A program made the position numbers and the translations under genes. The notes beneath the pieces were generated by a model, which had not been told where the DNA came from, did not search any database, and was given only the letters and a program-made list of their open reading frames with translations. Below, in pieces: positions 23,709 through 35,611 of a DNA stretch of 64,000 nt. This DNA is from Tetrahymena thermophila SB210. Lineage: Eukaryota; Ciliophora; Oligohymenophorea; Hymenostomatida; Tetrahymenidae. Each line of letters starts with the position of its first letter. Within the stretch, counting starts at the first letter, position 1. Location: positions 62,001-126,000 of the forward strand of contig NW_002476336.1 of the NCBI RefSeq assembly GCF_000189635.1. The letters run 5' to 3'.

Positions 23709-25000
23709 TCAATCTTTTCTTAAAGGGAACAATTAATATTCAGGTGCTTTATCTTTTCTAAGAATGACAATTTCAAGTTAATCACCTATATTGTTACAAA
23801 ATTATTGCTATTTCTTGTTAAATGTAATAACTATTTACCTGTATAAATATCTCTTTCAGTAGCTGATTCAAAGCAATCGACAATAAAGCTAATGAATTCT
23901 TCAACAGTGTGAAGTTATTCCTTTTTAATTTTATTGTATCCTATTAAAATAAAATAAAATAATCAACCAATTCATTATTTCACTCATTCATAAAACTTTT
24001 CAACAGATAATTTAATTCTAATAAATAAATAAATTATTTATTTATTTTTTATTAAATAAACTATTTTTTTAATATTTAAAGAAGCAATAATTTAGGATTT
24101 ATCTTTCTTACCTTCGAAGTACTAATCGAAGACTGGAGTAATTAATTGAGCACCAGATCCCAAGACGGCGTACTTTTTAAAATCACCAGATCCTACTGCA
24201 TCGTAGTTAATTACTAAACCTTCACCTTTATCATCAAAACCAGCTAAGAGATTGAAAGTATAATAAGGGAAGAATCTATTATTATAAAGAATGATTTTTA
24301 TATTTGATAGTTATAAATTCAAAAATAATTTTATTTAATCCAATTATCTAAGTGTAAATTATTTATTCTTTCTTTATATATTTCTTGTGTTATTTTCAAA
24401 TAGTTTTAAAGCAATTAAAGATAATCTAAATACCTCTTGTAGTAAAGAGTTCTTGATAACAAGCTTGCAATAGCTCTCATATTTGCTTGTTTACCATTGT
24501 TATATTTGTACATATGTAAACGTGCTGAGAGTTACTTAGATAAGGCTGCAAAGTCAGCATACATACCAGAAGTTGCTAAAAAGACGTTATCAGTCAATCT
24601 TGCTAACTTTGAAATATCTCTGCTAACTATGGAGTAACCTTGAGAAATTCTTTTATCACCAGCTACAATTACGAAATCACCATGAGCAATAGCTTTTATA
24701 TAAATAAATATATTAATATCTGTAGCTTAGAGAAAACCTGTTTATGGCGATGGATTGCAAGAGTATTTTGAAATTCCATTAATATTATTTTTAACATGAC
24801 ATTATGAATTACATCATTAAAATGTTCCAATCGCCTTTAAAAAGAGTAAAAATTCTACCACAAACTGTTCCTGCATTAAATACGTAGGGATTAAATTCGT
24901 TTCTTTTTGCTTCCTTGATATTGTCTGCTTATGGCTATTTGTATTCCTTGGATAAGTGGCTAACCAAATCGTTAGGGAATGAGTATATTGGGAAATTCAT
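23709..25000 (-). CDS. PSMB1: 20S proteasome subunit beta type-1 (beta6)
   Basis: Five exons (24859-25000, 24434-24692, 24112-24275, 23839-23940, 23709-23785) join in phase to 247 codons; all introns are GT-AG. The sequence tracks PSMB1 throughout: NPYVFNAGTVCAIA at the start of the mature chain, DFVIVAGDKRISQGYSI, RDISKLARLTDNVFLATSG, RFFPYYTFNLLAGFDDKGEG and ERDIYTGDQLEIVILRKD at the C-terminus. Beta6 is one of the structural beta subunits that do not provide the peptidase threonine, and it helps close the beta rings. The unprocessed N-terminal extension is about 40 residues. This gene is good evidence for the exon conventions used elsewhere in the window. Confidence 0.95.
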
Positions 25001-25750
25001 TGCTGCTTTTATAATAAGTTTTTTGATTTATGCTTTTAATTTAATAGATCTTTTAAAGATTAAGTATTGTTTTTCAGTTTTTGTTTTATTATTTCTCCTT
25101 TCTATTTAATTTATTTATTTCTGTATGCTTTATTCTTCCTTTCGTATCTTTAAATGTTGTTATCACTTTTTATTTGCTTTTAATAATATCAATCAAATCC
25201 TTTTTAAATATTTTACCTTCTAATTTCAAAATATAAATGAAATTAATGTATCATCTTATTCTTCCGAGAATAGAGAGGTTTCTTTCTTATCTGTGCTTAA
25301 AAAGCTATCCATTTTTATATGCTGTCTTTCTGAGCTAATACAATATCACATTAACAAATTGCATTCACGGCTTTAATATATTATAAGAATTAGTGTTTAA
25401 TTAAAATAATAACCAAAATAATATGTTTTTTACTTATTTATTTTTAAATTAAAATTATTTTTTTTTGTAAATATTTATTTTTAGTAAAAATTAAAAAATT
25501 ATTTATTAATAAAAATGTATATTTTGAATGTTTTTTAATAAATCAATATTTATTGTAGCAATATAAATTTAATTTAATTTTAATGAATTACATATAATAG
25601 GTAGATTTACTTACAAGCCATTTATTAAAAAATTTTTATTTTTTTTCAATAAAATAAATGCTTGGTTGAAATTTCTTTAAAAATTATATTCATCAATTTG
25701 ATTATTTAATTAATTAAAAATAGTTAAAGCTAGTTTTATTCTTACCTTAA
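25001..25750. other. Shared upstream region of divergent genes
   Basis: Between the starts of the proteasome gene (leftward) and the gene at 25751 (rightward). A plus-strand ORF at its left edge (24915-25109) is an artefact overlapping the proteasome first exon. Confidence 0.5.
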
Positions 25751-26641
25751 ATGAATACTTACTCAAATAGATAAAGTTAAGATGCGAAATAGATTGTTTA
25801 AGAAAAACAGAGCAGCTAAAAATTAGACTTGATGAGTCAGGAAGAATCTCTTTAAGGAGAGAATAAGGAATAAACCCATCAGTCTATTTAAATTGTACAT
25901 GATCATATATCAGATTAATAAATAGAAAATTAATTAGAATCCTATGAAGTGATTTAATAATAGCATGTTGATGATTAAAGTTATATACAAAAAATGAATA
26001 AATAAGAATCTTTCGGTCCAAAAGGCAATAATGATAGCGGTTTATTTTTTATTACAAATCCAGTAATTCAGAGTTTCAAAGCTAAACATATTTATAAATA
26101 CTTATTTTTTAATAAAAAGAATTTCAAAACCCCCTCTTAGCAAATGTCTGATGAACAATATAGCAAAATTCAAACAAACCCTGAATAATATTATGATAAA
26201 TAAGTTGTAAAAATTTGGTTAATGTCAATAATTATTTTTAAGCATATTATGTATATATATTATGAAAAGGAAAAATTAAGTTCAATAAAATCTGAAATAT
26301 TAAAGAACTAAGCTTAAATTCAAGAAGGCAATTCTTTGTTTAAGAGACTATAAATTTAATAAGAATCTGAAATATCAAAAGATACAAAATAAATAGAAAT
26401 ATCGATTGAATAATTTATAAAAAAATTGACTGCGAACTTGTAAGAATAGGATTAAGAAATGAGATACATCTAAAAATAAATTGATCAGTAAACTATAGAA
26501 AATTAGCCAATAATTAGATGTTTGTAAAGCTTTGAAAATAGAGTATTTAGAATGGAAAAGGAAATAGGTTTGGTTCCTGAAACATAATTTTCTCCTGAAG
26601 ATGTGAAGTAGTAAAATTTAAATAAAATGGTATTTTAATGA
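25751..26641 (+). CDS. Gln-rich coiled-coil protein with one possible membrane helix
   Basis: A single exon of 296 codons from ATG 25751 to TGA 26639-26641. The first half is Gln/Asp/Ser-rich and hydrophilic. A hydrophobic stretch around residues 155-172 (IWLMSIIIFKHIMYIYY) could be a membrane helix, followed by a charged coiled-coil region (SEISKDTKQIEISIEQFIKK) and a short Glu/Lys tail. No family is recognised. In-frame TAA/TAG codons are frequent and composition is protein-like throughout, so the gene itself is credible. No neighbour suggests a function. Confidence 0.65.
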
Positions 26642-27290
26642 AAAAATTCGATTTTAGCTTTATTTAAACAAAAGACATACTAAAAAATCTATAAAAAATT
26701 CTCTTTTTTTAAATTTATTTTATAAATATAGTAGTAATGAATTAACTAATAATCCTTAAATTGATTTATTAATAATTAAAATTATAGTATTTATATATAT
26801 ATACTTTATAAAATGTATTTTTATCTTAATTTTTAATTTATTTTTCACTTAAATCATTTTAATTTAACTTATTGAATTGCTCAATTAGCCTTAGAAAATA
26901 ATTTAAAATAACTTAACTAATATTATTTATATTTTATAGCATTAATTTTATTTATTAGTACTTTTCAATTTTCAAAATTTTAGTCTATAAGATTTTTCTT
27001 ATTTCAATTTATTTTAATGAGTAAAATAAACAAATGCTAAATCTAAATCATTGATTTAAAGTTTTATTTATTTTTTTAAAATTAATTTTTTGATTGAAAA
27101 ATATTGATGATTGATTGGTGAACTGTATTGAAGAAATGCATATAAATTATATACATATATGTTTATTTTTATTTTATTAGTTTTTGATAATGAATATGAA
27201 AATTTATTATAAAATAACTATTTTTTTTTAACTAATAAATTTATTGAGATTTTTATTAATATTTTAAGCATTTAAATAATATGGTTTGTT
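26642..27290. other. AT-rich spacer between convergent genes
   Basis: No coding frame or RNA gene seen. Confidence 0.5.
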
Positions 27291-29284
27291 TCAATAACCG
27301 AAAGTAAGAGAGTTAAATATTTTCTTACCCATAGCTTATAGAAGGCAAGCTAAATTAATTAATATTTAAGGTTAACTTTCAGGTATAAGATCTTGGATCA
27401 TTAAATATCTTTCGTTTATATACATCATAAAGTTTTCATATAAGTATTGTTCTATATTCATATCTGAAAAATCATGATCCTCTTATATAGATTCTTCTTT
27501 AGATGCTAAACGAGGATTATCTGCTGGGTTTTCATAAAGTTACTTTTTCATTTCTAATGTTAAATCAACCCATTTACAAGTTTCTGGACATAATATTTGC
27601 TACTTCTAAAAGTCAGCCTTGTAATTCATCTTTGTTGTTCTTGGGATGAATTAAACAAAATTAAAATATAAAAATTATGGAAAGAATTTTTGCATTCTTT
27701 TGACATATTCGATTTCAATCAATGCACTATTTATACCTAGTTTAAAAGATTGCTTTAATTCTGGTTTGTAGAAAAAGTACTGGCTCATGAACATTTCTGG
27801 GAGTATATCTACATGAGAAACTGCTATTATTTCACCTTTAAGTTTATACTTAAAAAAGAAAGTTCCTGTATATAGCTGCATATTTGAATTTACTTTGCTT
27901 TATATTATTTATGGCTCTATTATTTAAATACATTTATCGTTTATAAACTTTTAAACTGACTGTGGTTCTCTTTGATGAACACTTTTAAAATAGTCGCAAT
28001 GGATTTAGTAAATTTCTTAATCAAATTAATTTTCCTCCAAACTAATTTCTAAATCTCCTATTTTTATATATTTAGGGGAAAACTCATCAAAGACTATTGA
28101 ACCATCTTCATTAACATACTTTTACATTTCATTTTTAGGAATTAGCTATTTTTTCTCATTTACTTATTTCATTTATTTTTATTGTCCATTCTCATTTTTT
28201 TAACCAATAGACTTGATATTTTATTAAAGCTATTCCTTTTCCTTATTCTTTTTGAGTAATTATTCATTTTGATTCTCTTTTAATTTAAAAAGTATCAACT
28301 TTTAAACTGGGTGAATAGAATAAGCATATTCACTGCACTCTTTATGTAGAAAATCTAAAACTTAATTCTGATATTTTTCTATAAGCTTATCAACTGATTC
28401 TAGAGCTTCTTTATTTTGAATATATATTATTTAAAGTACATTACTATAATAGTCAGATTCTTTTGACTTGCCTTGTGTTAAGAATACTTTAAAGTCATAG
28501 TCTACTTTTTTAAAGCCTTTTTCTTCGCCAATAAATAATTTTAAGACCAATTAGTTTAAAAGATCTTTGATTTGCTTGATTTAATAATTTTATTTCTGAT
28601 TTTCTTGTATATTTGCATGCTCATTTTTTGATTCTTTACCTTTATTTTTATTATCTAGATTATGGCTATTTGATTTGTTTTTAAGAGAATCATCAATATC
28701 ATTATTATTTATATTTTTTTTGCTTATTTATTATTTTATTTCATTATGCATAATTGATGCAAATTTTTAGAATGTCTTCTTTTAATGATGACTGATTTAA
28801 AATTACAACACGTTCATTCTTATTGCATACTCTTTACAACATGAAAGGTAAGGATTCTATTTCCAAAAATATTTTCCTGATCTAAAAAACCCTTTATTAG
28901 ATAATTCCATATAAATATCTGGTAAAAGTAGGTTCGCTTCAAACCCACAATGATATTTCGAGTCATATAATCCACAATATTTGCAAGCAGTATTTTATCC
29001 ATTTGAAAGTTCTTAGTGAATCCTTCTAACATCTATGATATATCTATTTTAATTTTCTATTTAGTTTGGCTACATTTTTAACTTTTTTTTGAATTCTTTT
29101 ATTTTTTATTCCTTTTGAATACTTAAATTAAAAAAATATCAGAAATTTGTTTATCTTGAATAATTACTTTATTCTATTGCTCAGCTATCTTTCTGATAAA
29201 ATTTTTAAATTCTATTGTTGGCTGTTCTCTGTTATCCCTTTCATGATATTTACTACTTGAATAAACAAAAGCTTCAAACAACAT
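27291..29284 (-). CDS. ATE1: Arginyl-tRNA-protein transferase
   Basis: This enzyme moves Arg from Arg-tRNA to N-terminal Asp, Glu or oxidised Cys, marking proteins for the Arg/N-degron pathway. Exon 1 is 29123-29284 and exon 2 is 27291-29069, with a 53-nt phase-0 intron, giving 646 codons. The N-terminal ATE domain has CKYC (Cys83, Cys86), RSGKYFW and LSCC (Cys131, Cys132), matching the CxxC plus CC set that binds an iron-sulfur cluster or metal in yeast Ate1. The C-terminal domain has LKGEIIAVSHVDILP, LGINSALIEIEYVKRMQKF, MNYKADFQ and ILCPETCKWV. The region between the domains is long and Lys/Asn/Gln-rich. If exon 1 is wrong, the next in-frame ATG is at 29075, giving a shorter protein whose CxxC still lies near its N-terminus. 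Confidence 0.93.
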
Positions 29285-30889
29285 ATTTGTTCAGATTATG
29301 ATTTTTGGCAACTTTTCATTTTTGTAAAATTAATTGAAGGTATTTTATTTTTATTCTTTACAAATAATAAAAAATAATAATTCAGTCTATAAGAAATATA
29401 ACAATATGATTATAGATCGTTCGCAAAATACAGATTTATGGGTAAATATTAGCCATAAACAAAAATCAATTCAAATAAATTAAAAAAAATTAGTGATCTT
29501 CTAGTACAATTTTTATCTAATGGTAAAAACCCACTATTTTTTAACTAAAAAAGTTAATATTTTTATAAAAAATAATAAAAATCAGGTGTTGGTTTACAAT
29601 CTTTGAATTTATAAAATATTTAGAGTAAAAACGTAAATACAATTAGAGATAACTAAAATTTTAATAATTATAAAAATTCATCTGTATTTTTTTGATATAC
29701 AAATTTCTTGAGTAGCTATTGTAGATATTTTTTGAAGTAAAAATAAAGTAATTATTATTTAAAGATACCCAACTATTAATTCAAAAAAAATTTGTTTCAT
29801 TAAACTTCTCTCAAAAAAAATAAAAAAATCATTTATACATAATAAAATTATTAACTTTTTCAATAATAAATAACATAAAAATATCAATAATAAGTGAATT
29901 AAATATTATGAAATGCTGATTTGAGCAGTTAATGTTTCTTAAAAAATTGAAAACTAATAAATTTAAATATAAAGTAGATATTAATTTAATATAACTCGTT
30001 TATATTCTAAATCATTTTTTAAAGATTTAAAATATAATTTTTGTTATTTTTAAATATTAATTTAAAATTTACTAAGCAAATAAAAATAATAAATATTAAT
30101 TGAAAAAGACATTTAAAATGTCTCATACTTTGATACTTTGAAATATTAGATGTTTGAAACCACTCAAAAATCAGATAATCCATAAAGACCACACAAATTA
30201 TGGAAATAAAATGTATAATATTTGATTTATTAAATATTAATTTTATTAGAAATTTTCATGTTGTTAACATTTATATATTTTATATTTTTACATGCTGTAG
30301 GAAGTAATCCAGCTTTGAATATATAAATTAACTTAATTAGTTAGTATTTTATAATTTTTAAAGAAGTTTAAAAATAGCTGTTTCTGAATTATAATTTTGA
30401 TTTACTGTTTAATTATGAATTATAATTATCAATTTAAAACAGCTATAATTTACAATACTATTGATAAATATTTAGAAAATTTATTTAATTGCATTTTATT
30501 TATAGATTTTAAAATTTTTATCAAATTAAAGTTAATTCTAATACATTATTATATGGTAAATATATAAATGATATAATAGCATAAAGAAATATATTAAATA
30601 TGCAATTTATTTTTGAATGTAAATTTTGATGATTGATTAAAATAAATGTAAATGCTTGCAATAAATTTGAAATGAAGATAAATACAAATATATACAAAAA
30701 TATATAGCAAACCAACTAATAAAATAATATTTGGTTTAAATTTTAAATATTTAAAACTAAAATTAAGCTTTATTATTGCTTTATAAATTTATTTTTTTTT
30801 TTAAAATAAACTATTTTCATATTTTAAATTAATTTTTTACTCAATTAGTAGATAGTTGCTAGTGATTCTATAATAGATAAATGAATTAC
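29285..30889. other. 1.6-kb AT-rich gene-free region
   Basis: It lies upstream of ATE1 and downstream of the next minus-strand gene. I see no protein-like frame; short ORFs here are Ile/Phe/Lys-rich translations of AT-rich DNA. Confidence 0.5.
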
Positions 30890-32188
30890 TCAGATTTTTG
30901 TTTAAGAAAATATTTATTTAATATGTTTTTATATAAATTGTTTAACTTCTTATTAAGTTCTTAGACTGCATGTTTAGTGATAGTTTATGTTAAAATTAGA
31001 TTTTATTTTACGTAGCTACTTAATTTTTTCTCCAAAAATTAAAGAATATTTACTTTAATTAGATTTTTCGTAGCATTTCTCGTTAATTTATTTAATCATA
31101 AAGGCATATATAAGCTTACTTTAGTTTATTTGCAAACTTTATTTTGAAGAATCAGCTTAAATTTTGAAGCGCTTTTTTCTTATATTTTTATTTATTTTAA
31201 AGACTTCCTTACTAATTTAACTATCGTTTAGAAATATCTACTTTTCTTGATATACTTAATTTAAGTTTATAAAATTATCAAGCTATGATAATTCTGACTA
31301 GCTACTGGTTAAAGAATCTGAAGCAGATGACGAATCTTTGTTAAACTTATTATTATTATTAATTTAACCTACATAGTGTAAAATATAAGGAGTTTCTATA
31401 AATAAATTGGATTTTTCTGAAAAAAGCTTTTCTTTAATAATTACTTTCTACGAATCATATTATGATATATGATTCTAAAAAGTGTTTTCCCTTTTCTTTT
31501 AAAAACTTTAACTATTTCTTATTTATTTATAATTTATATCTGATAGCTCATCAAAATCTTCATATTAACTCTATAAAGATTATAAAGATGATAAAAAATC
31601 TGAATAGCTATAGCTTAAATCTTAATAGGAGTTTGATTATTAAAGTATACTTGAATATTCAGAAATGTTAAATTTATCAATTTATTTTAGAATAATTTAT
31701 TCGTCATGTAAAAAGTTGGAAAAACTTTAATGAAGATCTTCGTTAATCATTTAGTTTTAAGAGTCATATCTATAAGAGTTTATGTCAAATAATAATGTCT
31801 AATTTTTATAAAAATTTTCATGAGATAAACTTGAATTACAACTAATACATTTCTCATAGGTATAAAGGTTATGTTCACTATTTTAATTTTATGGATATAG
31901 TAGTTCTTTTTGTTATTTTTATAATGATACACTGTAGTCATTTTAATCAGGTTATACTTGATGATTTTATTATATAATTTAAGCATTCTTGAAATCAATA
32001 TTTGCATTATCATTTATAGATTAAAATCTTTGATATCCCATTTTAGAATTCTCTATTGAGTTTGAATTCTCAGGAGTATCATTTTGCTTAGCTTTGTCAT
32101 TTTAAATCTTCTTTTTAATGAATTCATGATCATAAAAATCTTCTTAGGAATACAGAGACTCATTAGAGAAATCTCTGTTAAATCTCAT
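30890..32188 (-). CDS. Ser/Asn/Gln-rich protein of unknown function
   Basis: A single frame of 432 codons from ATG 32188 to TGA 30890-30892, with no internal TGA and many TAA/TAG glutamines. The N-terminal third is hydrophilic (FNRDFSNESLYSQEDFYDHE). Near the middle, KCISC is the only pair of close cysteines. The C-terminal 120 residues are very basic (NKNIRKKRFKIQADSSKQS, EKIKQLRKIKSNFNINYH), which could suit nucleic-acid or microtubule binding, but that is a guess. No family is recognised. An upstream exon cannot be excluded because an AT-rich open stretch continues above the ATG. Confidence 0.6.
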
Positions 32189-32724
32189 GCTTGATATTTT
32201 AGGATTAAATAATAGTTTATAGATTATTAAATATCTATCTAGATATGGTTATTTATACTTTGGCTTTTTTTCTTAATAAATATATAAGTAGAAAGTAAAA
32301 TCTTAAGAAAATAAGAATAAAACAAAATATATTTTTTTTAGAAAAAACAAAATTAAAAATATTTTAATAAAATAACAATAAACTATTTTCGAAATATAAA
32401 AATGATAATATAAATTATTTATTTTTTGAAGAAATTTATTGAAAATTTGCTTTTATAATAAAAACACAACATGAAAATTTAAATCTTTTGGTGAAATAAT
32501 TTTCACTAAAACAAATACTTTCATTAAATACTTATAAATAAATTACTAAGAAACAACTTTTTTTTAAATATCTTTTATTTGAAATATTTAATTATACCTA
32601 TTTATGATCTTCATTTATTGTGTTTATTAAAATATAAATAATTAAAAATATTTATATGCAGTTTATAGGTAAATAATTAATTAATTAAATTTTCAATGCA
32701 TCCTTAAATTCTTTTAATAGATTT
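32189..32724. other. AT-rich spacer
   Basis: Between two minus-strand genes. It includes the 3' flank of the CCDC13-like gene. No feature seen. Confidence 0.5.
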
Positions 32725-35026
32725 TCACTTTTTTTGCTAGTTCAAGTCATCGATTTTACTTCTTAGCTTGGCATTTTATAATGATAATTCTTTAATTATT
32801 TTTGCTGATTCCTAAATTATAATTAGAATAATTTTGTAATATGTTTTTTCATATTGAATATATTACTTTATCGTTAAGTTTTGAATCATAAAAATCTTCT
32901 CTTTCTTTTTTTAAAGCCCTCACCATTTCCTCCAGTTTTTATATTTTTTAATGAGCTTCGTCATTACCTAAGTTAGAACTTTATACTACTTTCTAAACTT
33001 ACTGCTTATCACTTTTAATTTTCTATTAGATAAAAATATATAAATACTTATATTTAGTTAATCAACTCTATTGTGAATTTATTAATTGTTTCTAAATTAC
33101 TTCTGATATAAGTTCACTTATCATTCTTTCTTTTTACTCTAGCTCATTTTTCATGTATTTCATGTCTTGACGAAGTCTCGACATTTCATCATCACTTGCT
33201 TTTAACTTTTTCTCATTTTCTTCATCTGTGTTATTTGTATACACTCTCTAATAAACAACTTTATTTATTACTTCAGGCTCTTTTTTTCTTAACTTATCTA
33301 TTTCTTATTTAAGAGCAGATATATATTTGTTATCGTTGTCACTTTTATCGAGTAATATTTTCTTATTATTATCATATTCGTTTCTTATTTCTTTTATTTC
33401 TTTCTCAAGTATATTTTTTCTTGCAGTCACTGCTTTTAGTTTAGAGCCAATTAACTCATTTTCTTGTTTTATTTTATCAAATTATTGTTTTAACTCTTCT
33501 TATTCTTTTCTTCTTTCTGATGCTGCTTGGCCTCCTAAACTATTTCCTCTGTGGCTTTAGCCAGTAAGTCCTAATCCTGCACTGCTAAATCCACTCATAT
33601 CACTGTTAATGGAAGTATGGCTTATATTACCTATTTTTTATTATAAATCTCTAACTTTAGCTTTCAGTTTTTCTATTTGCTAAGCTCTTCCTTTCCATCC
33701 ATTCTCTTCTAGTAAAATCTTTTGTAATATTTATTAATTAATGCCTTGTTAAATGAAAATAATAAAATACTTTATCTATATTCACATTCTCTCCAACTTC
33801 TCTAGTAATAACTCTCAAGGCTTTATTTAATTCATTTTTTAAGTTATTATTCTAAACTCTAAACTAATAAGTAAGTACAATAAATAGTTAGTTAGTTTGT
33901 TAAAATTTGATTTACATAAAGAAATTAAAATAATAAATACTTCTTGTAATTTTTTATCAGTCTTTTAAAATTTCTCCTTGTAATCTTCAGTCTATATAAT
34001 ATTTAAAATTAAATTAAAATGATTTTTTTTTTCAATTATTATAAAATAAATAAATAAATATTACATCAGCACTATTCATAACACTATTTTCTTTCAAAGT
34101 AGTTTTTGTAGTTTTAGCTGAATATACTGAATCTGAATGCGACTTTACGGATATAGCATCATTATTATTCCCATTATTTCCTTAGTCTCCAAGTCTACCT
34201 TATTTATATTGTAAAAACTCTTCATGGTCCTTTATCATTTAATTCAATTGTGACTCCAGTTTTATTCTCCTAAAATAATTTTAAAGAATTTTTACTATCA
34301 TACTTTAAGCAAAATAGAATGATAATTGAATAAAACCCACAAAAAAAGGGGATATTAATAAATTGTAAATATTCTATAAATTAAAATATCTTCTTACATA
34401 GCCTTTTCTTTTTCATATTATATATTCAGATTTCTGTTTCTTTATAAAAGTTCTTTTAACTTTTTTTCCTTGAAACCATCATTATTTGACTTCAAAATTT
34501 CTTCTAGTATTTCATCTTGCTTTTGCTTTTCTTTGTCTCTTGACTATGCATACTGCTACTACATTATCTATAATTTATTTGGAGTAGGAGGCTTTTTTGC
34601 TAAAGAAGAACCTTATTCCTTCCCCAATTTACCTTTTTATATCAATTCCTCATACAAAGAATCAGCATCCTATTTAATTTTAATTTAGTTAGCCTTTATA
34701 TTATTAGCAATTTCTTAGGTATCTTCTTCCTCACTTTCATCACTAGAAACAGCATTTTCATGCATATACACTTCTTATTTCTACTATTACTTTGCTTTTA
34801 GCTAATTTTAATACTCCTGCTTTCTTTTTTACTGTGAGAGTTTCTTTTCAAATATCTCTAAATCAACACCTTTATTTTTCGTTTAAAATAATATAATAAT
34901 TGATCATTAAATTAGCTATGCTATAGTGTGTTAATTACTCTATCTCATTAAATCATCGTCATCCTGGTCATTAATTTCAGACTATTCGCCATCAGGATTA
35001 AATGACCTTTCTATTTCCTCCTGCAT
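32725..35026 (-). CDS. CCDC13: CCDC13-like coiled-coil protein, eight exons
   Basis: Exons 34939-35026, 34398-34869, 34065-34269, 33941-33991, 33771-33863, 33101-33718, 32867-33022 and 32725-32811 join in phase to 589 codons; every intron is AT-rich GT-AG. The chain is almost entirely charged coiled coil. Two stretches, ITREVGENVNIDK and NGWKGRAQQIEKLKAKV (Trp at residue 311), match what I remember as the conserved core of CCDC13, a centriolar-satellite and ciliary protein (human length 715). A role at basal bodies or cilia would follow from that homology and fits a ciliate. The start is the least certain part: ATG at 35026 is the first Met, but the open frame continues upstream and a small 5' exon may exist. 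A profile search should settle the family. Confidence 0.72.
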
Positions 35027-35611
35027 TAACTTATCTAATTCCTCTATTATTATAATTTAATTCTTTATACCTAAATAAGCTTGAGAAAAAAAGTTTACAC
35101 TCCATTTGTTAATTTAAAATTTCCTTTAAATTTTAAGTGATTAAATTTAGTGTTGTATATTTAATATTTTGGAAAAAATTTTAATTACTTTTAAGTTAAT
35201 TTCTAAATTTTAAACAAATATATTTAAATATTTGAAGTTGTAAAATGTTATTAGAAGTTTTAATAGGAAACAAAATACAAGTAGCATGATAAATGTTTTA
35301 TATACTTTTTTTAAATAAAAGGGCAATATCTTTTTTTTATGCAAAATTTTTACTATTATAATTTATATTTAAACTTAAATCAATTTTTAAGATAGAAATT
35401 CAAAAAAATATTGCATTTTTTATAAGAAATAAATCCTTAAACTAATTTTTCTTACATTTGTTTCTTCTTTATAAACAATATTATATTTAGTTATTAGAGT
35501 TATTCTAAAAGAGAGGAAAAATTTAATGCAATTTTCTTTATTATTTATCAAAAGTAAACAGTTTATTTAAAATAAAAACCAAAGATAAAGCTTGAAAATA
35601 AATAATACATT
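35027..35611. other. Shared upstream region of divergent genes
   Basis: Between the CCDC13-like gene (leftward) and the RING gene (rightward). It is AT-rich, with no recognisable motif. Confidence 0.5.

Noticed and set aside
24915-25109. Plus-strand hydrophobic ORF of 64 codons
   Set aside because: It is antisense to the first exon of the proteasome beta-1 gene and is explained by it.
28820-29032. Minus-strand ORF containing MLEGFTKNFQMDKILL
   Set aside because: It is an alternative frame of the ATE1 exon; the CKYCG..RSGKYFW frame is the conserved one.
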